This document shows, one piece after another, positions 40,393-49,592 of a stretch of 64,000 nt of DNA. How positions within the stretch are numbered: position 1 is the stretch's first letter; the number at the start of each line of letters is the position of its first letter. The DNA is from Ruminococcaceae bacterium BL-6 (GTDB taxonomy: Bacteria; Bacillota; Clostridia; Oscillospirales; Acutalibacteraceae). The notes beneath the pieces were generated by a model, which did no database searches, was not told where the DNA came from, and saw only the letters and a list, made by a program, of their open reading frames with translations. The position numbers and the translations under genes are program-made. The DNA lies in the NCBI GenBank assembly GCA_902810075.1, contig LR778135.1:3286001-3350000 (forward strand), written 5' to 3'.

Positions 40393-42756
40393 TCACACCA
40401 TTCTGATCAGCAAGCCGATCATCCTGGTAAGAAACGCGCAGATCCAGGCAATGACACATTGCCCGATCACAATGTTCGTTGCCCATTTACCGCCAAGCTC
40501 CCGCTTAATGGAAGCAATCGCCGCGATACAGGGCGTATAGAGCAGGCAAAATACGAGCAGTGCGGCGACCGAAAGCGGGGAAAGAGCTGCCAATACATGG
40601 TCTATGCTGCCAAAAAGCACGGAAAGAGTCGATACGACGCTTTCCTTTGCCATAAAGCCGGCAACCAGAGATGTCACGATGCGCCAATCGCCGAATCCAA
40701 GCGGGCTGAAGGCCGGCGCGATGTATCCGGCAATCATGGCAAGAATGCTGTTTTTTGAGTCTGTGACGATGTTCAGCCGGAAATCGAAGGTTTGCAGAAA
40801 CCATACGATGATTGTCGCAATAAAAATAACGGTAAACGCCCTTTGCAGGAAATCTCTTGCCTTATCCCACAGAAGACGTACCACATTCCTGGCACCCGGC
40901 ATACGATAATTCGGCAATTCCATCACGAAAGGCACGGCTTCGCCTTTGAATATCGTTTTTTTGGATAACAGGGCAACGAGGATGCCGACAACAATCCCGA
41001 GAAAATAAAGCCCAACCATAATAAGGCCGCTGTATTTCGGGAAAAAGGCCGCTGTGAAAAATCCGTAAATCGGCAGCTTCGCCGTACAGCTCATAAAAGG
41101 CGTGAGCATAATGGTCATTTTACGGTCACGCTCCGAAGGAAGCGTACGGCTTGCCATAACACCCGGCACCGTGCAGCCGAATCCGATCAGCATCGGTACG
41201 ATGCTTCTGCCGGAAAGGCCTATTTTTCTGAGCAGCTTGTCCATAACAAATGCCACGCGGGCCATATAACCGGTGTCCTCCAAAATGGAAAGGAAGAAAA
41301 ACAGGGTGACGATGATTGGAATAAAGCTCAAGACGCTCCCAATTCCGTTGAAGATACCGTTTATGACGAGAGAATGAAGGACCTCGTTAACATTGGCCGC
41401 CGTAAGAGCCCAATCCACAGCTCCGGTCAGCCAGTCGATCCCGGATTTCAGCAGCCCCTGCAAAAATGCGCCGATCACATTAAATGTCAAATAAAATACC
41501 AGCATCATGATCCCGATGAAGGCAGGAATGGCGGTAAATTTGCCGGTGAGAAACCGATCAATTTTTCTGCTTCTTTTATGCTCTTTGCTTTCTTTTGGTT
41601 TTACAACCGCTTTGTCGCAGAGCGCCTTAATGAAAGCAAAGCGCATATCGGCAATCGCCGCCGCACGGTCAAGTCCGCTTTCTTTTTCCATCTGGAGAAT
41701 AATATGCGTCAGCGTCTCTTTCTCATTTTGTGATAGCTTTAAGGCATCGAGGACAATAGGATCGCCCTCCACCAGTTTCGTCGCGGCAAACCGCAGCGGT
41801 ATTTTGGCGGCCTCGGCGTGATCCTCAATCAAATGCATAATACTGTGCAGCGTTCTGTGAACGGCGCCGCCTCTTTCGTCCTTGTCACAAAAATCCGTTC
41901 TGCCCGGCCGCTCCTGATATTTTGCAATGTGAATCGCATGCTTGACCAGTTCATCCACGCCTTCGTTTTTTGCCGCTGAAATCGGAACGACAGGGATCCC
42001 GAGTATTTCCTCCATCGTGTTGATATTTACGGTACCGCCGTTGCCCCGCACCTCATCCATCATATTCAGCGCCAGTACGATCGGCGTATCAAGCTCCATT
42101 AGCTGCAGGGTAAGATACAGATTGCGCTCAATATTGGTAGCGTCGACAATATCGATGATGCCCGTCGGCTTTTCGTCTAAAATGAATTGTCTTGACACGA
42201 TTTCTTCACTGCTGTATGGAGAAAGGGAGTAGATTCCCGGCAGATCGGTCACAAGCGTTTCCGGATGGCCTTTGATCGGCCCGCTTTTCCGATCGACCGT
42301 AACGCCGGGAAAGTTTCCGACATGCTGATTGGAGCCGGTCAATTGATTGAACAGAGTGGTTTTCCCGCAGTTCTGATTCCCCGCCAATGCGAAGGTGAGC
42401 TTCGTGCCTTTCGGCAACGGGTTTTCACCTGCTTTGACGTGGTATTTCCCGCCCTCGCCAAAACCGGGATGCTCGAGTGTGCTTTCCTGGAGCGTTGCTT
42501 TCCTTTTCGCGGCCTGACGCTTTCCGGATGAGGCGACCGGGGCAACCTCTATTTTTTCAGCATCGGCAAGGCGCAGCGTCAGTTCATACCCCTGGACCCG
42601 CAATTCCATCGGATCGCCCATCGGGGCAAATTTCATCAGCGTGATTTCCGTACCCGGAATTACGCCCATATCCAGAAAATGCTGCCTGAGCGAGCCTTTG
42701 CCGCCGACCGAGGTTATAACCGCCGTTTTTCCGGGCTCTAGATTTCTTAGCGTCAT
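40393..42756 (-). CDS. feoB: Ferrous iron transporter, FeoA-FeoB fusion
   Basis: The 787-residue protein starts with a FeoA/SH3-like domain (MTLRNLEPGKTAVITSVGGK to about residue 75) and a basic linker. The FeoB G-domain follows: G1 GNQNCGKTT (about 127-135), G2 GNFPGVTV, G3 DLPG, G4 NMMD, G5 SAAK. The membrane domain holds two Gate repeats with the Cys-containing GFGCTVPGVMASR segment. It imports Fe(II) driven or gated by GTP hydrolysis. The ATG at 42756 gives the normal FeoA N-terminus; an upstream in-frame TTG is less likely. FeoA-FeoB fusions are known in some anaerobes. A palindromic operator lies upstream. Confidence 0.95.
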   Translation of the reverse strand: MTLRNLEPGKTAVITSVGGKGSLRQHFLDMGVIPGTEITLMKFAPMGDPMELRVQGYELTLRLADAEKIEVAPVASSGKRQAAKRKATLQESTLEHPGFGEGGKYHVKAGENPLPKGTKLTFALAGNQNCGKTTLFNQLTGSNQHVGNFPGVTVDRKSGPIKGHPETLVTDLPGIYSLSPYSSEEIVSRQFILDEKPTGIIDIVDATNIERNLYLTLQLMELDTPIVLALNMMDEVRGNGGTVNINTMEEILGIPVVPISAAKNEGVDELVKHAIHIAKYQERPGRTDFCDKDERGGAVHRTLHSIMHLIEDHAEAAKIPLRFAATKLVEGDPIVLDALKLSQNEKETLTHIILQMEKESGLDRAAAIADMRFAFIKALCDKAVVKPKESKEHKRSRKIDRFLTGKFTAIPAFIGIMMLVFYLTFNVIGAFLQGLLKSGIDWLTGAVDWALTAANVNEVLHSLVINGIFNGIGSVLSFIPIIVTLFFFLSILEDTGYMARVAFVMDKLLRKIGLSGRSIVPMLIGFGCTVPGVMASRTLPSERDRKMTIMLTPFMSCTAKLPIYGFFTAAFFPKYSGLIMVGLYFLGIVVGILVALLSKKTIFKGEAVPFVMELPNYRMPGARNVVRLLWDKARDFLQRAFTVIFIATIIVWFLQTFDFRLNIVTDSKNSILAMIAGYIAPAFSPLGFGDWRIVTSLVAGFMAKESVVSTLSVLFGSIDHVLAALSPLSVAALLVFCLLYTPCIAAIASIKRELGGKWATNIVIGQCVIAWICAFLTRMIGLLIRMV

Positions 42757-42788
42757 AAATCCTTTCAATTCCTTCCTTTTCCGGCCTT

Positions 42789-42810
42789 CTGCAAAAAGAT
42801 CTTTTTGCAG
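42789..42810. repeat. Perfect 22-bp palindrome upstream of feoAB
   Basis: CTGCAAAAAGATCTTTTTGCAG (10 bp of it, CTGCAAAAAG, is repeated inverted around AT-containing centre) lies about 35 bp before the feoAB start codon, in the probable leader. It could be a hairpin in the mRNA. Confidence 0.6.
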
Positions 42811-42813
42811 AAG

Positions 42814-42827
42814 TTAGCGGCTGCTAA
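42814..42827. promoter_or_regulatory. Candidate metal-repressor (DtxR/MntR-like) operator
   Basis: TTAGC-GGCT-GCTAA is a perfect 5-bp inverted repeat. A second half-site, CGCTAAC at 42840-42846, completes a larger GTTAGCG...CGCTAAC repeat. The TTAGC/GCTAA form is reminiscent of DtxR/IdeR boxes and fits iron-dependent control of feoAB; the assignment is inferred. Confidence 0.5.
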
Positions 42828-43067
42828 TTATGTATGCTACGCTAACCGCCGCTATTTGTCAAGTGATTCCTCCGCCGCTCATGCAATCCTTTCCGACAGC
42901 TTTTCATGCGTCTGATGCCTTAACAGATTCCAAAATTGATTGGCACTTGCAAGTACTTCTATGCCCGCCGTCTCGTATCGTTGAAAATCTGAAAAGCCGG
43001 ACGAAAAGCAAAGGCGGCGCGGCCGACAGAAGCCGCATATCGGCCGGACGCAGAAATAATGATAAAA

Positions 43068-43114
43068 AAGAGGGCGGAGCACCGAAAAATCGATTCGGTT
43101 CTCCGCCCTTTCTT
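43068..43114. terminator. Bidirectional hairpin between tRNA and feoAB
   Basis: AGGGCGGAG-ACCGAA pairs with TTCGGT-CTCCGCCCT (one bulge on each side). T-rich tails occur on both strands (TTTCTTTG on plus, CTTTTTTATC on minus). Confidence 0.7.
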
Positions 43115-43171
43115 TGTGTTATTGGTATATCTTCCCCAACCTGCGCTCGGGTTCTCACCCAGCAGAGCCAG

Positions 43172-43212
43172 CCAAAAAAGCAGGACAAGGCTTTTGCCTT
43201 GTCCTGTTTTTT
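43172..43212 (-). terminator. Terminator of the tRNA-Arg gene
   Basis: CAGGACAAGGC and GCCTTGTCCTG form an 11-bp stem with a 4-nt loop. CTTTTTTGG follows on the minus strand, directly after the tRNA 3' end; a T7 run on the other strand could serve plus-strand transcripts. Confidence 0.8.
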
Positions 43213-43289
43213 TGGTCCGCCCGGAGGGATTCGAACCCCCGGCCTTCAGAATCGGAATCTGCTGCGATATCCAGCTTCGCCACGGGCGG
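43213..43289 (-). tRNA. tRNA-Arg (anticodon CCG)
   Basis: The 77-nt gene folds as a cloverleaf: 7-bp acceptor CCGCCCG with CGGGCGG, D arm GCGA...UCGC, anticodon loop UUCCGAU with anticodon CCG, and T arm with GGGGGUUCGAAUCCC. The CCA end is encoded. One G-A mismatch is seen at the top of the anticodon stem. It reads CGG arginine codons. Confidence 0.93.
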
Positions 43290-43484
43290 AAATAAGGTGT
43301 CGGAAGCTTTGCTTCCGTTTACGCTGTGAAATTATTATACCACATTAAATTCGGATATTCAATGCCGATTCCTCAATTTTCCGCTCTTTTCGGGCTTTCT
43401 CCCATTTCTAAAAAACCCCGGAGAGGGGCGGGGTTTTCCCCTGCCCTTCTCCGGGAATTCCGATTTTTGAAGCCCAGCAGCGGC

Positions 43485-44483
43485 TCACGCCGGCGCGGCG
43501 GCGGCCTGTTCCTGGTCGAACAGGCGGCACGAAACAAAGTGGCCGGGCGTGATTTCGCGCAGGGTGGGATTTTCTCTGTCGCATCCCTCGAACCGCCTAA
43601 AGCAGCGGCTGCAGAAGCGGCATCCATCCGGCGGGTTGATGGGGCTGGGCACGTCGCCCTCCAGAATGATCCTCTTCTTCCTGCGGTTGGGGTCGATGAC
43701 CGGAATCGCGGAAAGAAGCGCCTGGGTATAGGGGTGAAGCGGATTCCGGTACAGCTCCTTTTCGGGGGCGATCTCCATCATCTTCCCCAGATACATCACG
43801 CCGACGCGGTCGCTGATGTGTTTTACGACATTCAGGCCGTGCGCGATGAACAGGTAAGTCAGGCCGAATTCATCCTTCAGGTCGTCCAACAGGTTCAGCA
43901 CCTGCGCCTGAATCGAAACATCCAGCGCGGAAACCGGCTCGTCGCAGACAATCAGCTTCGGCTCCACGGCAAGCGCGCGGGCGATCCCGACGCGCTGCCG
44001 CTGCCCGCCCGAAAACTCATAGGGGTAGCGGTTGCGGTGGTGGTTGGCCAGCCCGACGCAGTTCAGCAGATACGTCACCCGGTCCTCGATCTTATCCTTC
44101 GGAAGAAGCTTGTTGATCTTGATCGGCTCCGCAATGATATCGCCGACCGTCATCCGGGGGTTCAGCGAGGCATACGGGTCCTGAAAAATGAGCTGGATGT
44201 CCTTACAGAACGCCCGGCGCTTGGATTCGGAAAGCGCGGTCAGCTCGGTGCCCTCGAAAAAGATCTGCCCCTTGGTCGGGCGGTACAGATCCACCAGCAT
44301 TTTGCCGATCGTCGTTTTTCCGCAGCCGGATTCGCCCACAAGGCCGAACGCCTCGCCGCGGTGGATCTGGAACGACACGTCGTCCACCGCTTTCAGAACA
44401 GCGGTCGGGCGCCCGAAAAAGTCGTTTTCCATACCAAAATATTTCGCAAGGTGTCTGACTTCCACCAGCACTTCATCACTCAT
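43485..44483 (-). CDS. Oligopeptide ABC transporter ATP-binding protein (DppF/OppF type), second operon
   Basis: The 332-residue ATPase has Walker [11 protein letters not shown]-loop [12 protein letters not shown], signature SGGQRQR, Walker [13 protein letters not shown] and the C-terminal Cys cluster [14 protein letters not shown]. The switch region reads [11 protein letters not shown]: the residue after the switch His is Gly rather than the usual Asp (the first operon has IAHDMSVV). The start at 44483 overlaps the end of the DppD gene by 8 nt. It ends the five-gene operon. An Ala-rich tail (QEQAAAAPA) is a small oddity. Confidence 0.93.
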   Translation of the reverse strand: MSDEVLVEVRHLAKYFGMENDFFGRPTAVLKAVDDVSFQIHRGEAFGLVGESGCGKTTIGKMLVDLYRPTKGQIFFEGTELTALSESKRRAFCKDIQLIFQDPYASLNPRMTVGDIIAEPIKINKLLPKDKIEDRVTYLLNCVGLANHHRNRYPYEFSGGQRQRVGIARALAVEPKLIVCDEPVSALDVSIQAQVLNLLDDLKDEFGLTYLFIAHGLNVVKHISDRVGVMYLGKMMEIAPEKELYRNPLHPYTQALLSAIPVIDPNRRKKRIILEGDVPSPINPPDGCRFCSRCFRRFEGCDRENPTLREITPGHFVSCRLFDQEQAAAAPA

Positions 44484-45459
44484 CTGTTTTCGCCTCCCCT
44501 TCCCCGTCATACAGGAAGCAGCGGACCAAATGGCCGCCGATGTCCCTGATCTGCGGCTCTTCCCTGGTGCAGCGTTCCATGCACCGGTCGCACCGGTCGG
44601 AAAACGCGCATCCCTTCGGCATGTGCAAGGGATTCGGCACCATTCCGGGAATCATGAACAGCCGCTTTTCCCCGTTGTCGTCCAGCCCGGGGATCGACTT
44701 CATCAGCCCGTTTGTATACGGGTGCAGGGGATTCGTGAAAAGCTCCTTCACATCCGCCTGCTCCACGATTTTGCCGCAGTACATGACGACGACGCGGTCG
44801 GCCGCCTCGCACACGACGCCCAGGTCGTGCGTGATCAGCAGGACCGCCATGTTGAACTTTTCCCGCATCTGATAAAGCAGGTCGAGGATTTGCGCCTGAA
44901 TCGTCACATCCAGCGCGGTGGTCGGCTCGTCGGCGATCAGAAGCTCCGGGCTGCACGACAGCGCCATCGCGATCATCACCCGCTGGCGCATGCCGCCGCT
45001 CATCTGGTGCGGATAATCGTTCGCGCGCTCCGCGGGCGATGGGATGCCGACCACTTCAAGCATCTTCACCGCGCGCTCGAGCGCCTCTTTTTTGGAAAGC
45101 TTCATATGGGTCACGATGCTCTCCATAATCTGGTCCTTCACCCGGTACACGGGATTCAATGAGGTCATCGGCTCCTGGAAAATCATGGAGATCTGGTCGC
45201 CGCGGATCTTCTGCATTTCCTCTTCGCTTTTTTTCAGCAGGTCCTCGCCTTTAAAAAGGATCTCGCCCTGCGCGATCTTTCCGGGGTCCTGCACCAGGCG
45301 CATGATCGAAAGCGAGGTGACGCTTTTTCCCGAGCCGGATTCCCCCACGATCGCGAGGATCTCCCCTTTTTCCACCTGAAAGCTGACCCCGTCGACCGCG
45401 TTCACGATTCCGTGCTTCAGCCTGAATTCGGTTTTTAAGTTTTTTACTTCTAGCAACAT
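44476..45459 (-). CDS. Oligopeptide ABC transporter ATP-binding protein (DppD/OppD type), second operon
   Basis: The 327-residue ATPase has Walker [11 protein letters not shown]-loop [13 protein letters not shown], signature SGGMRQR, Walker [13 protein letters not shown] and the C-terminal [14 protein letters not shown] cluster. It is encoded 15 nt downstream of the DppC gene and overlaps the DppF gene, so the two ATPases are translationally coupled. Confidence 0.94.
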   Translation of the reverse strand: MLLEVKNLKTEFRLKHGIVNAVDGVSFQVEKGEILAIVGESGSGKSVTSLSIMRLVQDPGKIAQGEILFKGEDLLKKSEEEMQKIRGDQISMIFQEPMTSLNPVYRVKDQIMESIVTHMKLSKKEALERAVKMLEVVGIPSPAERANDYPHQMSGGMRQRVMIAMALSCSPELLIADEPTTALDVTIQAQILDLLYQMREKFNMAVLLITHDLGVVCEAADRVVVMYCGKIVEQADVKELFTNPLHPYTNGLMKSIPGLDDNGEKRLFMIPGMVPNPLHMPKGCAFSDRCDRCMERCTREEPQIRDIGGHLVRCFLYDGEGEAKTDE

Positions 45460-45474
45460 AACCGTTTACCGCCT

Positions 45475-46374
45475 TTAAATTTTTCTTGACTTGGGGTCAA
45501 GCGCATCCCGCAGCCCGTCGCCGAGCAGGTTGAACGCGAGCACCGTCAAAGTGATGGCAACGCCCGGGAACAGAAGCGTGTACGGGGCCGAAAAGATAAA
45601 GCCCCTGGCGCGGCCCAGCATATCGCCCCACTCCGCTGCCGGCGGCTGCACGCCAAGGCCCAGAAAGCCCAGCGCCGCCGTATCCAGCACCGCGGTGGAG
45701 ATCCCCAGCGTGGCCCTGACGACGATGGATGAGAGGACGTTCGGAAGAACGTGGTGGAAGATGATGCGGCGGTCCCGGTTGCCGATGACCCTCGCCGCCT
45801 GGACGAAATCGTTCTCTTTGACGGAGAGGATGCAGCCGCGCACGATGCGGGCGTATTCCGGAATGGAAACGAGCCCGATCGCGATGACCGCCTTGTCGAG
45901 CCCCTTGCCCAGCGCCGCCATGAAGGCGATCGCGAGCAGGATCGAAGGAATGGCGAGCATCATATCCATCAGGCGCATAACGATGGTATCCGCGGCGCCG
46001 CCGTAATACCCGGCGATCGAGCCGAGGATCACGCCGATGGTCAGCGAAATGGCGACGGCGGTGATGCCGACGGTGAGCGAGATCTTCGTCCCGGAAATGA
46101 TCCGGCTGAAAATGTCGCGGCCGAGCTGGTCGGTGCCGAACCAATGCTCCGCACAGGGCGGGATAAAGGTTTGGGTCATATCCTGAAGGTTCGGGTCATA
46201 GGGCATCAGCCACCGGCCGAAAATCGCGACCAGCGCGAGAAACACGATGACAATCAGCCCGGCGAGAGCGGCCTTGTCGGCGGACAGCGACTCCCACATC
46301 ACCCGGATCTGGGATTCCGGCTTTTCGATGTATTCGGCAGCCTGGTTTTCTGCCGTGTCTTTTTTCGTATTCAT
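45475..46374 (-). CDS. Oligopeptide ABC transporter permease (DppC/OppC type), second operon
   Basis: The 299-residue membrane protein has an OppC_N helix (DKAALAGLIVIVFLALVAIF), the EHWFGTDQLGRDIFSRIISG segment, five further helices and the EAA loop VQAARVIGNRDRRIIFHHVL. The start at 46374 gives the usual cytoplasmic N-terminus; the frame continues upstream without support. It lies 5 nt after the DppB gene. Confidence 0.94.
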   Translation of the reverse strand: MNTKKDTAENQAAEYIEKPESQIRVMWESLSADKAALAGLIVIVFLALVAIFGRWLMPYDPNLQDMTQTFIPPCAEHWFGTDQLGRDIFSRIISGTKISLTVGITAVAISLTIGVILGSIAGYYGGAADTIVMRLMDMMLAIPSILLAIAFMAALGKGLDKAVIAIGLVSIPEYARIVRGCILSVKENDFVQAARVIGNRDRRIIFHHVLPNVLSSIVVRATLGISTAVLDTAALGFLGLGVQPPAAEWGDMLGRARGFIFSAPYTLLFPGVAITLTVLAFNLLGDGLRDALDPKSRKI

Positions 46375-46379
46375 ACAGG

Positions 46380-47396
46380 CTACCCTTCCTTCTTGGAGAA
46401 TTTGATGCGGGGATCGAGGAACGCGTAAAGGATATCCACCGCAAGGTTGATCAGCACGAAGAGGAACGCGACGAGAAGCACGACGCCCTGCACGACGGGG
46501 AAGTCCGACTTCAGAATACACTGAACGGTGTAATTCCCGATGCCGGGCCACGAGAAAACCGTTTCGGTCAGCACCGCGCCGCCCAAAAGCGAGCCGAGCT
46601 GCAGGCCGATGACCGTCGTGACGGGGATCATGGCGTTGCGCAGCGCATGCTTGCGGATGACCTTGCCCTTGGAAATCCCCTTCGCGCGTGCCGTGCGTAT
46701 GTAGTCCTGGTTCAGCGTTTCCAGCATGCTGGAACGGGTCATCCGCGCGATGATGGCCATCGAATACATGCCGAGCGCGAGCGAAGGAAGGATCAGGTGC
46801 CTTACCGTATCCCAGAACGCCTCCATATCGCCCGAAGCGAGCGTGTCGATCAGGTAGAACCCGGTGCCGCCCATCGGCTGCAGCAGCGGGTCGATCCGCG
46901 TGCCGGAAGGCAGGATCTGCAGCACGCCGGAAAACAGGATGATCAGCAGGATGCCGAGCCAGAAGATCGGCATGGAAACGCCGACGAGCGCCAGCACCAT
47001 TCCGGCGTGGTCAAAGAGCGAATTCTTCTTCACAGCGGACACGGCGCCGATCAGCACGCCGAAAATGGCGGCGAAAATAATAGCGCAGATTGCAAGCTCG
47101 ATGGTGGCGGGAAACCGCGAAAAGATCTCGGACGTCACCGGCGTCTTTGTAAAGTAAGAGGTTCCTAGGTCCCCCGTCAGGGCGCCCTTGAGGAACTTGA
47201 AATACTGAAGATAGATCGGGTCGTTCAGGCCGTTGGCTTCACGCCACGCGTTGGCGCTCTCCACAGTTGCATGCTGCCCCAAAACGATCGGCGCCGGGTC
47301 TGGAGAGAACACTCTCATGATTAAAAACACAATGACGGAGACCCCCAGCAACACGGGGATCAGCATCAGAATGCGTTTTACAATATATTTGAACAT
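46380..47396 (-). CDS. Oligopeptide ABC transporter permease (DppB/OppB type), second operon
   Basis: The 338-residue membrane protein starts MFKYIVKRILMLIPVLLGVS, the canonical B-type N-terminus. It has the loop NDPIYLQYFKFLKGALTGDL, six helices and the EAA-type loop DYIRTARAKGISKGKVIRKH. A 182-bp gap with repeat copy D separates it from the binding-protein gene. Confidence 0.94.
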   Translation of the reverse strand: MFKYIVKRILMLIPVLLGVSVIVFLIMRVFSPDPAPIVLGQHATVESANAWREANGLNDPIYLQYFKFLKGALTGDLGTSYFTKTPVTSEIFSRFPATIELAICAIIFAAIFGVLIGAVSAVKKNSLFDHAGMVLALVGVSMPIFWLGILLIILFSGVLQILPSGTRIDPLLQPMGGTGFYLIDTLASGDMEAFWDTVRHLILPSLALGMYSMAIIARMTRSSMLETLNQDYIRTARAKGISKGKVIRKHALRNAMIPVTTVIGLQLGSLLGGAVLTETVFSWPGIGNYTVQCILKSDFPVVQGVVLLVAFLFVLINLAVDILYAFLDPRIKFSKKEG

Positions 47397-47419
47397 GGTG
47401 AAACAACCTTTCGTTGCAG

Positions 47420-47498
47420 GCTTATCGCATTTTCAGATCAGATGCGGAATCCATCCGGCTCCGCAATCATCAGTGGAATTGCCGTATTTTGACGGAGA
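47420..47498 (+). repeat. Dispersed intergenic repeat, copy D
   Basis: TTATCGCATTTTCAGATCAG, GCGGAATCCATCCGGCTCCG and CAATCATCAGTGGAATTGCC match the framework of copies A-C (ATCGCATTTYCAG start, GCAATC...AGTGGAATTGC end) with a shortened centre. As with copy C, it lies between the binding-protein and permease genes of a Dpp operon. Confidence 0.6.
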
Positions 47499-47578
47499 CC
47501 GGGAAAGCGCCCGGGAAAAGCGACTGCCGGAAACCGCGTTTGCAGTTTCCGGCACAAAGCTGCCGCATTTTTAAAAGA

Positions 47579-49153
47579 TCAGCCTTTCGTCGCCTGTGAC
47601 AGGAAGATGACGCCCGTCATATGGTAGACGAAGCCTTTCACGTTGGGCCGGTAGGCGATCAGGTTCGTCGCGTGGGAGATCGGCACCCAAACCGCGTCGG
47701 CCGCCGCCATCTTTTCAAGATCAGTGTAAGCTTTGCTGCGCTCGTCGCCCTCCGGCATCGCAACCGCCTTCTGAATGCCCTCGTTGAACTTGGAGTTGTT
47801 GTAGCGCGCGACGTTCATCGTCGGGTCCTGGTCGGACAGCAGGTTCATGAAGTTGTCCGGGTCGCCGTTGTCGCCGATCCAGCCGTAGAAGCAGACGTCG
47901 TAATCGCCGGCCTTGATCTTTTCCTTGTAGGTCGCCCAATCGTAGGAATCGAGCTGGCACTTCACGCCCACCTTGTCAAGGTACCCCATGACTGCCTCGG
48001 CAAGCGCCTGGCCGTTCGCGGGGTTGTAAGGCCTCGGGTTGGTGTAGGTGATCATATGCAGGGAAGTGATGCCTTTTGCCGCGAAGGCCTTCTTCGCCGC
48101 ATCCGGGTCGTAGGCCACCTGCGAAATGCTCTTGTCATAGCCCGCCATAAAGGTCGGAAGAATGGAGGTCGCCGTCTCGGCATAGCCCTTGTAAAGGCTC
48201 TTCACCAGCTCGGGCACGTTGATCGCCTGGGCAATCGCCTTGCGGACCTCGACATCCTTGGTCGGGCTTTTCGTGACGTTGCTCGCAAGGTAGTTTGTGC
48301 TCATGCCGGGCGACTGGAAAATCTGTCCGCCGCCCTGCTTGATCTGGTCGACGACCGTGGAATCGATCCCGTCGATCAGGTCCGCTTCGCCGTTATTCAG
48401 GGCAACCACCCTGGCGGAGTTGTCGGGGATAAACTTGAAGATGACGTTCTTGATCTTGGCCTTATCGCCCCAGTAATTGTCGTTGCGGGTCAGGACGACG
48501 TTCTGGCTCTTGGTCCAGCTGACAAAGGTGTACGGGCCGGTGCCCACGGGGTGCTCGTTGACGTTGTTGTTATATTTCTTCAGCGCCGTGGGGCTGATGA
48601 TCGGCGCGGCCATGCACATGGCAAGATTGTTCAGGAACGGGGTGGAAGGCGTTTTCAGGTTGATTTTCACGGTGTTTTCGTCGACAACCTCAACATCCTT
48701 CACCGCGCCGTACACAAATCCCGCGTAGCTCATGTCCTCGGTGGCTTTGTCGGGGAGCTGGCGGTCGATGTTGTATTTCACCGCCTCGGCGTTGAAATCG
48801 GTCCCATCCTGGAACTTGACGCCCTTTCTCAGGTGGAAGGTGTAAGAAAGGCCATCCTTGCTGACATCCCAGCTTTCCGCAAGGCTTGGCTCCACCTTGG
48901 TGGAATCTTTGTTATACTTTAAAAGGCCCTCGTAGATGTTCACGATGATTTTTCCGGATTCGCCGTCATCCACCAAAGCCGGGTCGAGTCCTCTCGGGTC
49001 CGCGCCCTGGGCATAGATAATCGTGTCGCTCGCCGCGGTTTTGCCGTTTTCCTTCCCCGACGACGCGGTTTTCCCGCCGGAGCACGAAGCCAGCGGGACA
49101 ACGGCCATCACAGCCGCCAGAACGGCGGCAAGGATCCTCTTGCTTTTCATCAT
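47579..49153 (-). CDS. Peptide ABC transporter substrate-binding lipoprotein (family 5), second operon
   Basis: The 524-residue lipoprotein has signal peptide MMKSKRILAAVLAAVMAVVP and lipobox LASCSGG. SBP family 5 features include YAQGADPRGLDPALVDDGES, YTFHLRKGVKFQDGTDFNAE and HPVGTGPYTFVSWTKSQN. It resembles DppA/GsiB-like dipeptide or glutathione binders more than the SBP at 28-30 kb. It is the first gene of the second Dpp operon, with a GAGGAGAG site before the start. Confidence 0.94.
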   Translation of the reverse strand: MMKSKRILAAVLAAVMAVVPLASCSGGKTASSGKENGKTAASDTIIYAQGADPRGLDPALVDDGESGKIIVNIYEGLLKYNKDSTKVEPSLAESWDVSKDGLSYTFHLRKGVKFQDGTDFNAEAVKYNIDRQLPDKATEDMSYAGFVYGAVKDVEVVDENTVKINLKTPSTPFLNNLAMCMAAPIISPTALKKYNNNVNEHPVGTGPYTFVSWTKSQNVVLTRNDNYWGDKAKIKNVIFKFIPDNSARVVALNNGEADLIDGIDSTVVDQIKQGGGQIFQSPGMSTNYLASNVTKSPTKDVEVRKAIAQAINVPELVKSLYKGYAETATSILPTFMAGYDKSISQVAYDPDAAKKAFAAKGITSLHMITYTNPRPYNPANGQALAEAVMGYLDKVGVKCQLDSYDWATYKEKIKAGDYDVCFYGWIGDNGDPDNFMNLLSDQDPTMNVARYNNSKFNEGIQKAVAMPEGDERSKAYTDLEKMAAADAVWVPISHATNLIAYRPNVKGFVYHMTGVIFLSQATKG

Positions 49154-49592
49154 TATGATCTCTCCTCTTCTTCCATTTCAGAATTTTTCCTGCAGAGCTC
49201 TCCCTTTTTCATAGAAATGAAATATTGATGTCCTGCCGTGCTTGCTTTTGCAGACTTCAATGTTTCATCCTTCATTTTCCAACTGCAGAACAAAAAATGG
49301 GCGAATATGTAAAAACAGGCGCTTCCGGCTCCCGCCGAGCGCCTTTCCTGAATGTTTACAATAATATCACCAACTTTCCCATTATACAATTGTCAAATTA
49401 CCCAACATTTTTGAATTTTTCAGCTTTTTTGTATTCATAGAGGCTACTTATGTGTTTCGCACAGATACAATGGGTAAAATATACCCTTGTCCCAAGGCGC
49501 GGGCCATGATAAAATAAAAACAGAAAATTCACGAATTTGCAGGAATTCCGCCGCCGAAATCCAAGGCGGCGGGAACGGAAAGGAAGCCGAAC
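49154..49592. other. Divergent intergenic region
   Basis: About 440 bp with no supported gene. On the plus strand TTGTCC (49487-49492), 17 bp and TAAAAT (49510-49515) form a plausible promoter for the decarboxylase-like gene, overlapped by a GGGT...ACCC inverted repeat (49472-49485). On the minus strand TTGACAATTGTATAAT near 49380-49395 marks an AT-rich promoter area for the Dpp operon. Confidence 0.45.

Noticed and set aside
42830..43060. Possible small gene between feoAB and the tRNA
   Set aside because: Open frames there have no ribosome sites and overlap operator and terminator structures.
43059..43295. Plus-strand open frame ending in VRPEGFEPPAFRIG and a similar overlapping one
   Set aside because: It is the antisense of the tRNA-Arg gene; this peptide string is a well-known artefact of translating tRNA complements.
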